64,000 nt of DNA from Halocaridina rubra (lineage: Eukaryota; Arthropoda; Malacostraca; Decapoda; Atyidae), in contig JAXCGZ010009476.1 in NCBI GenBank assembly GCA_037179515.1, positions 116,001 to 180,000 of the forward strand, written 5' to 3'. Made by a program: the position numbers and the translations under genes. Of the stretch, positions 11,137 to 23,367 are shown one piece after another; position 1 is the first letter of the stretch, and every line of letters starts with the position of its first letter. The notes under the pieces were generated by a model that saw only the letters and a list, made by a program, of their open reading frames with translations, did no database searches and was not told where the DNA came from.

Positions 11137-11895
11137 TTACTCGTAGTCGATCTCATCCTTAAGCTGAGTCCTTACATATGCAACAACATCTGGAGGAAGT
11201 TCATTGGCAATTGCATCAAACATCAAGAACGTACACAACTTCTCACGAGGACGCTTTGCAACTCGTAACCAATCATTAAAGAGGCGAGCCTTGCGTTTGC
11301 CAAAGGTACTACAGTTCTCCTCCTTCAATGGGAAAGCAGAAAGATACCTAGCACGACACTCAGCTGGTGAAAGGTTCTGTGAGGCCAGGAGTGTGCTTTT
11401 AACTTTCTCATAGTCCCTCAGTTGAATTTGGTCGAGTTCACTGACCAGGGCGAGCAGACGGGGTGGCATGGAGGCGAGCAGCCAACGACTCTTCTCAGCC
11501 TCTGTGCCTTCGTTAACTACCGCAAGACTTTCGAAAGAGCGGATGTAAGTATCAAGCGGTTGCCTGCCGTCGTCTTCGTATTTCGGTATTAGGGAAGGCC
11601 TCTCACAAGGCTGGTTTCCATTTCCGGCTGAAAGACCACTGTCTGGGGATCCCAATCGAAGCTGAACAAGCTCAAGCTCATGTTCACGTTGTGCTTGTGC
11701 TTGTGCCTCATCACTTGCTCTCTTCTCCAGCTTATCTCGGCGTTCAACCATCTTCTCATGAGCCCATTCGAAGAGCTTCTGCCCTGGGGGAAGACCGTAT
11801 CTCTCACCCCTAGCAATCATTATTTCCAGGTAACGCTCCTCATCGAATGTTTCGATGGTTTCCATGTTTGTTTCCTGTGACTGCCTGGTTTCCAT
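11137..11895 (-). CDS. LTR element gag, N-terminal and capsid region
   Basis: This 252-residue frame begins with Met at 11895. An acidic and basic helix-rich stretch (WAHEKMVERRDKLEKRASDEAQAQAQ spans about residues 44-69) may form a coiled coil. A capsid-like segment follows, with a PLDTYIRSFESLA region and a RWLLASMPPRL helix. Gag forms the particle that packages the RNA. The frame ends at TAA 11137-11139, but the same frame continues into the protease ORF, whose first residues read like more gag. The TAA therefore probably interrupts a longer gag. The identification rests on position and style more than on a diagnostic motif. Confidence 0.8.
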   Translation of the reverse strand: METRQSQETNMETIETFDEERYLEIMIARGERYGLPPGQKLFEWAHEKMVERRDKLEKRASDEAQAQAQREHELELVQLRLGSPDSGLSAGNGNQPCERPSLIPKYEDDGRQPLDTYIRSFESLAVVNEGTEAEKSRWLLASMPPRLLALVSELDQIQLRDYEKVKSTLLASQNLSPAECRARYLSAFPLKEENCSTFGKRKARLFNDWLRVAKRPREKLCTFLMFDAIANELPPDVVAYVRTQLKDEIDYE

Positions 11896-12934
11896 GGTGG
11901 TTTCCTAAACAGTCAATAACGAAGTGCCAAAACAATCACAAAAAAAAAAAATCTCTACAATCGTAGAAAAAAAAATGAAGGAACCAAACAACACCAAGGA
12001 GAAAAAAAAATTCAACACCACAGTTCAAACTTAAATGTAAAAGTGATCTCAAAACCTCACCATAAAAGTGACTCAAAATACAATCAAGTGCAACAGCAGC
12101 AAAATGTTGCAAAACAGTCCATGAAACACTGGCAATACAGAATGGCAGTCGTGCCTGCTTAACAGCAATATGTGGCAGTACCTGCAGAGAGTACAAACAA
12201 CTACAGTATAGCGGTCGTGCCTGCGTATGAGCGCGTATATGGCAGTACCCACAAATAAAATGTTGTAAGTAAAATTCTGGAGTGTTGCCAAAAGGGCACA
12301 GATCCTATGCAAAATACACCAATGATAAGCTAACAGCTTACTAGGCAGCCAGATTACACATGTCTACTGGTAATGAGAAAATTTATTTTCAAGTGACAAC
12401 TCAGACACATGAAAGGCTTAGCCTAGGCTCGATAAATGACACCAAAGTTTTTCTTCCCAATCTATGAGCAGTCAATGCTTGAATATAAAACACAATTATA
12501 AGCAAAAATACTTAATATGCTTTCTCCTAATTCCTAAATCCCAATGATATGTAAACAATTCCTAACAAGTATCACCCTTTAACGGATATATAAAACACGA
12601 ATGCTTTAAAACTCAATCTTATCACGCAAATAAATGAAATTTCAAATAACACTTCTTCTCGTCATGCAAAATTTCTTATTTCTGTTACCACATAATCTCA
12701 TGTAGATTTCCTGAAATATGGTTTACCACATGGGAAACATGAAAATATTAGTTACCATAATTAATATTGAAAATAAAAAAAAAATTCTTATCCGCAATGT
12801 CTCTAGCGCGAAAATTTTTGTGTGCAGCCTATGATTCATTCATTTCAATAATCGAGCCAATGGTAATCGGGTTTCATGTGCAATCTTAAAAAGCAAAATA
12901 AAAATAAATTTATAAAATCAGTCTGTCTGTTCGG
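11896..12934 (-). other. LTR element 5' leader
   Basis: About 1 kb of AT-rich, non-coding sequence lies between the primer-binding site and gag. It would hold packaging signals in an active element. I recognise no specific motif. Confidence 0.6.
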
Positions 12935-12952
12935 GTCCCTGTTCGGGTGCCA
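12935..12952 (-). promoter_or_regulatory. Primer-binding site of the LTR element
   Basis: The minus strand reads TGGCACCCGAACAGGGAC four bases inside the 5' LTR. TGG at the start matches the CCA end of a tRNA. The sequence differs by one base from the well-known lysine-tRNA primer site TGGCGCCCGAACAGGGAC. A tRNA-Lys-like primer is inferred. Confidence 0.75.
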
Positions 12953-12956
12953 ATCT

Positions 12957-14900
12957 TATTGGGGTTAGGATGGTTGAGTGTTGTTAAGATTCAGTTTTGC
13001 TAAGGGGACTAAAAGTACCGAGCTCGGTTAAGAGCTCACAAACAGACAGGACAGATATTTGTACTTGAACACCCCATCTCTTTTACCATTAGTCGGTTAA
13101 ATGAAACTCAGAATTCAACTTTCTTTTAATTTTGGAAATGCAATGACATTAAAAGAATTAAATTAAATTTCTCAAATTGAATTTTATGAAATGCTGCCTC
13201 GAATCCCGGAGGTGGTGAGCACGATTTCGTTTCCCGGCATCACGGACGTATGCCAAGACTTTGGCCTCAACTCGACGATTACCTCTGTCACACAGGCAGA
13301 GTAGAATACAGTACACTGCAGTTTCATAAACAGAAATGACACACTGTTTATAATGGGAAACTGAAAGCATGAGCACACATATAATGAGTTTCCAATGTCA
13401 TTCTTCTGGATGAAAATATATTGGTTATTCACAGCTAACCAGAAATATTTATGCTACCATAATAGCATACAAACCATTAATTCTTTACTGGTTTTAAAGG
13501 AAAACAATTTATTCACAATAAATATAGAATAAGCAAGACAAATACAGTACTGTATGTATTCCTTAAATTGTGGGCAACTACAAAAGTTGCAATGCTTATT
13601 ACTGATTTACAATTAATATGGTAAAACACTCTATTTAGGATAAAGGAAGAATCTACGAGATAAATACAATATTCATTCACTTTTGGTTATCAAGAACTTT
13701 GCAATGAGAAAAAAAGGGTGCAAAACCACCATTTGAGGTATTTGCAACTTATAACTCAAAACAATTTATCCACAACATACGAAGAATTAGCAAGATAAAT
13801 ACGGTATGCATTCATTAAATTGTGGTTAACAGGAAATATTTGCAAAGCCATCACGGTAAAATTACCTTTTAATTATTTGCAGTTTATAGCATAAAACACT
13901 TTAGCTAAATGATTAATTATTTGCAATTTATATAGCAAATAGCTTTATTGACGAGTTTTTGACGTAAAGCACTTTATTTATGATGATAGAAAGAGGTGAA
14001 ATGAAATTAGAATTTATTAGGAAAAAAAATAGATTTTTACGGGCTCATAACCAGTCTTCAGAGGATGAGATTTTCGTTTATCACATTCAATGAAAAGAAA
14101 CTTCTTAGCAATGTATATCAGCTGTAATTTCCAGGTTAAAGAATTAACTTTGGCAAGTGAGATTCCAGTTTGGTAATCTACAAAATTTCGTTTGTATGGG
14201 AATGGAATCTGAGAATAAAATTCGTAAGATTTAGCCAGTAACGAATGTAACTAATTCTCGAAAAAAAACCATTTGCTTGACCCACGAGCTTTATCATACA
14301 CTATCCCTCACCTTGTTGTGCTAGATGAATTCCTGTGAAGATGCCACGTAAATAAGGTTTGAAATAAACTTAGACTGCTCAGGCGAGATGTTGCCTCTTG
14401 GAAGTTTTGCGCCAAAAGAGAGCGTCTCATTGTCCCTCCTGGTGAGTTCATCTGTAGGATACATTTCTAGAGCAGTAACTGGCTCTGATATCATTTAAGG
14501 ACTATTTTAGTGGTGGTCCCTGGCAGGCAATACTAGCAGAGATGCAAGGGAGAGACAGTATTTTTAGGTGCAACAAGTGGAAGCAAATAAAATAAAACGA
14601 GAATAATAATGAAAAGTTAGGTTACTGGTAAACAATCTCCAGAACGTTCTTGGCTCGTAGGAGATGGAAAATAGGAGCAGCCTTTATATCGGGACTATTC
14701 TTCTACACGTACAAGAAGAGTAAATAAGGTATATTTAAAATTAGCTATAAGCTAAAATATAATTTGCAAATAATCATAATCTGCAAAAGTCAAGAAGTGG
14801 GAATTATTGTTTTAGTTAGAAAAATGACAGTTAAGTCACTAAATTAATTATTAAGGCATCTAACAGCCTCTGGTGACTTTGAGCAAAACACTCTGTCACA
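12957..14900 (-). repeat. 5' LTR (right side of window)
   Basis: This 1944-bp direct repeat of 4554-6502 begins TGTGACAGAG at 14900 on the minus strand. Its inner end reads CCCCAATA, where the other LTR has CCCCAACA, one point change in the terminal CA. The promoter for the element should lie here. Confidence 0.92.
14681..14690 (-). promoter_or_regulatory. TATA-like box in the 5' LTR
   Basis: The minus strand reads GATATAAAGG about 210 bases into the LTR. The same sequence is kept in the 3' LTR near 6282-6291 and in the solo LTR near 21339-21348, which supports a function. The transcription start is not visible. Confidence 0.5.
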
Positions 14901-14905
14901 CCTTT
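14901..14905. repeat. Target-site duplication CCTTT, right copy
   Basis: It matches 4549-4553 and directly follows the terminal TGTGACAG (minus strand) of the 5' LTR. Confidence 0.85.
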
Positions 14906-15010
14906 GTAGTTGAAGAATTCTGATGCAGGAAGGGAAATTCCACTTCACTTCAAAATCATGATGAATACACTTCCACTCGTTTGTTGATTGTAGCACCTGG
15001 GAAAAAAAGG
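14901..15010 (-). pseudogene. PIF/Harbinger transposase, middle part
   Basis: The minus strand encodes STNEWKCIHHDFEVKWNFP, the WxxI...F...WNFP signature just before the first catalytic Asp of Harbinger transposases. After a frame change it reads PASEFFNYKG and is cut by the LTR element. The next residues, HYSIILFGLVDA, are at 4553 and below. About 15-20 residues expected between WNFP and the FFNYKG segment, including the DGKH catalytic motif, are missing, so a small deletion removed the active site. The 5' edge has a pyrimidine run and CAG (near 15000-15010), which looks like a splice acceptor. Confidence 0.75.
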
Positions 15011-15179
15011 GTTTATTAAAAACCAACAGGTTACTTTAGTGACGTGTAGGCTATGATGTGTGTCACCCTGTAATTATACACACAGCATAGATGTGCACAA
15101 TGCACTGCATGGATGCTGTTTGATTATGATTTCCTAATGTTGGGACGCAAGTGAGGATATCACCCAAAGCGAAATTGTC

Positions 15180-15543
15180 TCCAGCTATCTAGATGCAAAG
15201 CTCCACAGTCAGAGAACCAGCAAATTATCTCCAAAGAAAGTGAGTGCTCAGGCATCACGGAAGACTAATTCCAGATGAGAGTCATATTAATAAGGTGAAT
15301 GACGCACTTGCAAAGTTACAGGACATCTCCACAAACTGCAAACAGGAAGATGAGTATGACAACTTTGGAAAGCATATTGCCTCACAGTTAAGGCTGTTAC
15401 CTACCAGAAATACCATCATATTACAGGAGAAAATCAAATCTTTGGAAATAATTGAACAGCTTGTCTGTCTGACAGAAAGCACAACCTCAATGGTGCATTC
15501 TTTTAATGCACCGTGTGGTTCTACAGTTTCAACACCAATGTAG
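15180..15543 (+). pseudogene. MADF/BESS-type protein, C-terminal part with BESS motif
   Basis: The + strand encodes DEYDNFGKHIASQLRLLP followed by NTIILQEKIKSL. This is a BESS protein-interaction motif as found at the C-terminus of MADF-type DNA-binding proteins. Upstream, a Ser/Lys-rich linker is in another frame, with a shift near 15270. A polyadenylation signal AATAAA lies near 15650. Harbinger elements usually encode a second, Myb/MADF-like protein besides the transposase, often on the opposite strand. This gene is antisense to the transposase pieces on either side, so I assign it to the same transposon. The MADF domain itself is not visible. Confidence 0.65.
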
Positions 15544-15683
15544 GCCCTATGAGTAATGAATCACAATATTCCATTGAGAGCATTGCTTGTTATGAAGAAC
15601 TGTATGAGTTTATATCTCACTGCTTTGTTCTCTTCATTGAAATCTACTCAATAAAAGCTTGTTCAAAACACTGTTTTCTTGTT

Positions 15684-16665
15684 AGATACTGTGTTGGTGG
15701 TAGATTCAGAGAAGCTGTGTCAGTTAGTGTCAGAATTCGGAATGGTGTGTGAGAGAAGGAAGTGAATGTGGGAAAGAGTAAGATTATGAGGTGTGCAAGA
15801 AATGAGGATGGTGCTGGATTGAATGTTATGTTGAATAGAGAGACACTTGAGGAAATTGATCAGTTTAAGTATTTAGGTTCGGGTATATCTTCAACTGGTG
15901 GAGTGGAAGCACATGTGTGTCACAGAGTGAATGAAGGATGTAAAGTGTTGGGTGCAATTAAAGGAGTGACGAAGAATAGAGGGTTGGAAATGAATGTTAA
16001 GAAAGTTTTGTATGAGAAAGTGGTTGTGCCAACTGTAATATATGCATCAGAGTTATGGGGTATGAAAGTAAGTGAGAGACGGAAACTAAATGTGTTTGAA
16101 ATGAAATGCCTGAGGAGTATGATTGGTGTATCTCGGTTGGATAGGGTTAGGAATGAAGTGATGAGAGCAAGAACGGGTGTGAGGAGAGAAATTGCACCCA
16201 GAGTAGATATGAATGTACTGAGATGGTTTGGCCATGTGGAAAGGATGGATGATGAAAGACTGCTGAAAAAGGTGATGAATGTGAGAGTTGATGTCTTGGG
16301 TGGATGGATGGAGTAAGGAGAGCCCTGAATGAGAGGAGGATGGATGTGAGGGAAGCAAGTGAGCGTGCTAGGAATAGGAATGAGTGGCGAATGTGATGCA
16401 GCTCTGATGGGCATCTGCTGTTACCACGGGGCTGCATCTTACAGAGGTAGCCCTGTGGTAGGGGCAGTAGGGGAATTGGCAATTACGAAGCGACACAGTT
16501 GTGGAAGAGGCGTGAGGATGGGCTGTGACACTCCAGCAGTGCCATCTGAACGGTCGCTAGCTCCCTCGTCATTGCCCATAGTGCAAAGTAATCCCCTAAT
16601 TGTTTTCTTTTTTTGATGTCGGCTACCCCCCAATTAAAGGGGAAATAGCGAAGGTAGATAGATAG
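15684..16665 (+). mobile_element. Fragment of a second LINE family (RT C-terminal part)
   Basis: The segment starts abruptly inside an RT after the active site (VVDSEKLCQLVSEFG). With a frame change it runs on as VGKSKIMRC, QFKYLGSGISS, VIYASELWGM and RWFGHVERMDDERLLKK. A second frameshift near 16300 separates the terminal RRALNERRMDV piece. This YLGS...WGHV pattern is common in arthropod non-LTR elements of RTE/Nimb-like type and is unlike LINE-A. The 3' UTR ends with a short (GATA)-like tail near 16650-16665. It is 5'-truncated and inactive, and sits inside the Harbinger gene. Confidence 0.75.
15762..16316 (+). pseudogene. Second LINE family, RT C-terminal ORF
   Basis: This 184-residue open frame covers KSKIMRC through HVERMDD and belongs to the 15684-16665 fragment. 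It lacks the YADD active site and the endonuclease, so it cannot act alone. Confidence 0.7.
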
Positions 16666-16734
16666 ACTACGTATACAAATACATATATGAGTTTGCTGGA
16701 AATACACAATGTATAGGTGGCAATTGCAATGTAT

Positions 16735-17270
16735 TTCATGTAAGTAGTTGTTCAGCACATCAATGATTGCCTGCAGTACTTTAGGCAAATACTGTGTTGG
16801 CCGGAACCCTGAAGAAGTATGCAAGTGATGCAAGACTATCCCCAATTGCCAAATAAGCAAGGTTATTCCAAGTTTTATTCTTGCTGGGACTGCATATCTC
16901 ATCGGTGTGCCCTTTGTATATATATAAGGCTCCACCAAACACAGCAGTTCCTAAAAATTCTGCACATTCATGCGCATATATCTTTTATATTTTGTTAGAT
17001 CCTCAGTGGTCAATTTAGTAAGTAGTGTATTGAAACCTTCTAATCTATCTCTCCGCTAAAGCCACTTACTCATCCATATTGTGCATTTCGTTCTTTTCTT
17101 TTTCACACTCATTTGTAATATTTTTGCAAGAACAACAATTGCTGTATTAATGGCTACATCTATGTCGCTGGACATCTTGATGGCTACTGGCTGCAAATAC
17201 TTTCCCTTCCAAACAATCCTAGAGTCAACACTTACTTGCCGGATAAGTAATCTTGCAGCTAACACATTCG
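16735..17270 (-). pseudogene. PIF/Harbinger transposase, N-terminal part
   Basis: On the minus strand, an alanine/isoleucine-rich start is followed by IWMSKWL, then EGFNTLLTKLTTEDLTKYKRYMRM and LLCLVEPYIYTKGTPMRYAV. After a frame change come LAYLAIGDSLASLAYFFRVP and AIIDVLNNYL. This is the helix-turn-helix N-terminal half of Harbinger transposases. Two in-frame stops and a frameshift inactivate it. Order and strand fit the pieces at 14901-15010 and 3895-4553, making one split gene with a disrupted intron. Confidence 0.75.
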
Positions 17271-17395
17271 GCTACTTAACTAGCCCTGTGTCAACGAGGC
17301 TTTATGGAGTATGCAATATACACCCGGGTCTGGACACTCCTTTTCATTCTCAAAGGAACCAATTTAACAAAAATAAATAAGCAAAATTACATCTA

Positions 17396-20544
<3,149 letters not shown>

Positions 20545-20560
20545 CACACACACACACACA

Positions 20561-21129
20561 TTCATGAATATGTTTGCAGATGATGCAAAGATTGTGAAGA
20601 AAGTAAAAAACGAGAACAATGGTAGAGAACTTCAGGAGGATCTAAATAATCTGCATGAGTGGTCAGAAAAGTGGCTAATGAAATTCAATACCTCAAAATG
20701 TAAGGTAATGAGAATGGGTACAAGTGCAAGAAGGCCCAAGCTTGACTACTCGGTGGCTGGAGTACAGCTTCAAGAGACAGAAAATGAGAGAGATCTAGGA
20801 GTAAACATACTGGCAGATTTGTCTCCAGAAATACATATAAATGGCGTAGTAAGGACAGCATATGCATTCTTATCAAATGCAAGGGTAGCCTTCAGGCACA
20901 TGGACAAGGAAATGTTCAGAAATATTTATGTAACCTATGTGAGGCCAAAACTCGAATATGCAGCCCCCTTTTGGAATCCGCACTTGAAAAAGCACATAGC
21001 TAAGCTTGAAAATGTTCAAAGACATGCCACGAAACTGGTGCCAGAAATACGCAATCTCGGTTATGATGAGAGGCTGAGGGAATTAGACTTACCATCACTC
21101 GAAGCTAGAAGAGTAAGGGGGGATATGGT
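20561..21129 (+). mobile_element. LINE-A copy 3, left part (split by a solo LTR)
   Basis: It begins with FMNMFADDAK right after a 16-bp CA tract and runs to GDMV, where the LTR at 21130 interrupts it. The rest of the copy resumes at 23041. Confidence 0.92.
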
Positions 21130-23035
21130 TGTGACAGAGTGTTTCGCTCAAAGTCACCAGAGGCTGTTAGATGCCTTATTAAATAAATTAGTAACATAAC
21201 TGTTATTTTCTAACTAAAAAAATAATTCCCACTTCTTGACTTTCGCAGATTATGATTATTTGCAATTTGTATTTTAGCTTATAGCTAATTGTAAATATAG
21301 CTTATTTACTCTTCTTGTACGTGTAGAAGTATAGCCCCGATATAAAGGCTGCTCCTATTTTTCTGTCTGCTACGAGCCAAGAAAATTATGAGATATAAAA
21401 AAAAACAGTAACCTAACTTTTCATTATTATTCTCGTTTTATTTTATTTGCTTCCACTTGTTGCACCTAAAAATACTGTCTCTCCCTTGCATCTCTGCTAT
21501 AATTGCCTGCCAGGGACCACCACTAAAATAGTCCTTAAAATGATATCAGAGCCAATTACTGCTCTAGAAATGTATCCTACAGATGAACTCACCAGGAGGA
21601 ACAAGGAGACGCTTTTTTTTGGCGCCGAGACGGCCCGGAGGCAACATCTCGCCTGGGCAGTCTAAGTTTGTTTCAAATCTTAATTACGTGGCATCTTCAC
21701 AGGAATTCATCTAGCACAACAAGGTGAGGGATAGTGTATGGTAAAGCTCGTGGGTCAAGCAAATTGGTTTATTTTCGAGAATTAGTTACATTCGTTACTG
21801 GATAAATCTTATGGATTTATATTCTCAGATTCCATTCCCATACACACGAAATTTTGTAGATTACCAAACTGGAATCTCACATGCCAAAGTTAATTCCTTA
21901 ACCTGTAAATTACAGCTGATATATATTGCTGAGAAGTTTCTTTTCACTGAATGTGATAAACGAAAATCTCATCCTCTGAAGACTGGTTATGAGCCCGTAA
22001 AAATCTATCTCTTTTCCTAATAAATTCTAATTTCATTTCACCCCTTTCTATCATCGTAAATAAAGTGTTTTACGTCAAAAACTCGTCAATAAAGCTATTT
22101 GCTAAACAAAATGCAAATAATTAAAAGGTAATTTTTCCCAGTTGGCTTTGCAAATATTTCTTGTTAACCACAATTTAATGAATGCATACTGTATTTATCT
22201 TGCTAATTCTTCATATGTTGGGGATAAAGTGTTTTGAGTTATAAGTTGCAAATACCTCAAAAGGTGGTTTTGCACCCTTTTTTTTCATTGCAAAGTTCTT
22301 GATAACTAAAAGTGAATGAATACTGTATTTATCTCGTAGATTCTTCCTTTATCCTAAATAGAGTGTTACCATATTAATTGTTAATCAGTAATAAGCATTG
22401 CAACTTTTGTGGTTGCCCACAATTTAAGGAATACATACAGTACTGTATTTGTCTTGCTTAATTTTCATTTATTGTGAAGATATTGTTTTCCTTTAAAACC
22501 AGTAAAGAATTAATGGTTTGTATGCTATTATGGTAGCATAAATATTTCTGGTTAGCTGTGAATAACCAATATATATTCATCCAGTAGAATGACATTGGAA
22601 ACTCATTATATGTGTGCTCATGCTTTCAGTTTCCCATTATAAACAGTGTGTCATTTCTGTTTCTGAAATTGCAGTGTCCTGTATTCTACTCTGCCTGTGT
22701 GACAGAGGTAATCATCGAGTTGAGACCAAAGTCTTGGCATACGTCCGTGGTGCCGGGAAACGAAATCGTACTCACCACCTCCGGGATTCGAGGCAGCATT
22801 TCATAAAATTTAATTTGAGAAATTTAATTCAATTCTTTTAATGTCATTGCATTTCCAAAATTAAAAGAAAGTTGAATTCTGAGTTTCATTTAACCGACTA
22901 ATGGTAATAGAGATGGGGTGTTCAAGTACAAATATCTGTCCTGTCTGTTTGTGAGCTCTTAACCGAGCTCGGTACTTTGAGTCCCCTTAGTAAAACAGAA
23001 TCTTAACAGCACTCTAGCATCATTAAATCCCCACA
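21130..23035 (+). mobile_element. Solo LTR of the 10.3-kb LTR element family, plus orientation
   Basis: This 1906-bp sequence starts TGTGACAG and ends CCCCACA. It is the reverse complement of the LTRs at 4554 and 12957, with some divergence and small indels. It is flanked by ATGGT (21125-21129 and 23036-23040), and uninterrupted LINE-A copies have a single ATGGT there. A TATAAA box is at 21341-21346. Solo LTRs arise when recombination between two LTRs deletes the interior. Confidence 0.93.
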
Positions 23036-23358
23036 ATGGTGACAGTCTTTAAATTCCTTCATGGTTATGATAGAGGGGATAGGGATCGATATTTCGATAT
23101 GGCTGGCTCTAGAACTAGAGGTCATAGTTTGAAGCTTCGTAAGAAAACTTCTTTGCAGGATGTAAGGAAATACTTTTTCAGTGTAAGAGTAGTTGATAAT
23201 TGGAATTCGCTAAGCGAGGAGGTAGTTAATGCTGTCTCAATCCATAGTTTTAAAGACAGGTACGATAAGTATAAAATGGAACCGATCAGGAGACGGGAAG
23301 ATACGAGCTTTGGGCTCTTTCCCGTAAACACAATTAGGTAATTACAATTAGGTAATCA
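23036..23358 (+). mobile_element. LINE-A copy 3, right part
   Basis: The coding sequence resumes with VTVFKFLHGYDR and continues to the 3' UTR tail and a short (CA)n. Near its end it lacks the stop-codon segment found in other copies (the frame reads DKYKMEP). Confidence 0.9.
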
Positions 23359-23367
23359 CACACACAC

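Larger units (their letters stand above)
4554..14900 (-). mobile_element. Full-length Ty3/gypsy-type LTR retrotransposon with Gmr1-like domain order
   Basis: The element is 10,347 bp on the minus strand, bounded by LTRs of 1949 and 1944 bp and a CCTTT duplication. Its outer ends are TGTGACAG (5' end, at 14900) and CCAACA (3' end, at 4554). From 5' to 3' on the minus strand it carries LTR, primer-binding site, ~1 kb leader, gag, protease, integrase, reverse transcriptase, RNase H, ~640 bp tail, LTR. Integrase precedes RT in a single frame. This is the order of the Gmr1 group and of copia elements, not of standard gypsy elements. Three in-frame stops and no frameshift interrupt the coding frame. 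It is inserted in a Harbinger transposase. Confidence 0.92.

Noticed and set aside
15920..16482. Minus-strand ORFs over the second LINE fragment
   Set aside because: Low-complexity Ser/Pro/His antisense of the RT C-terminal region.
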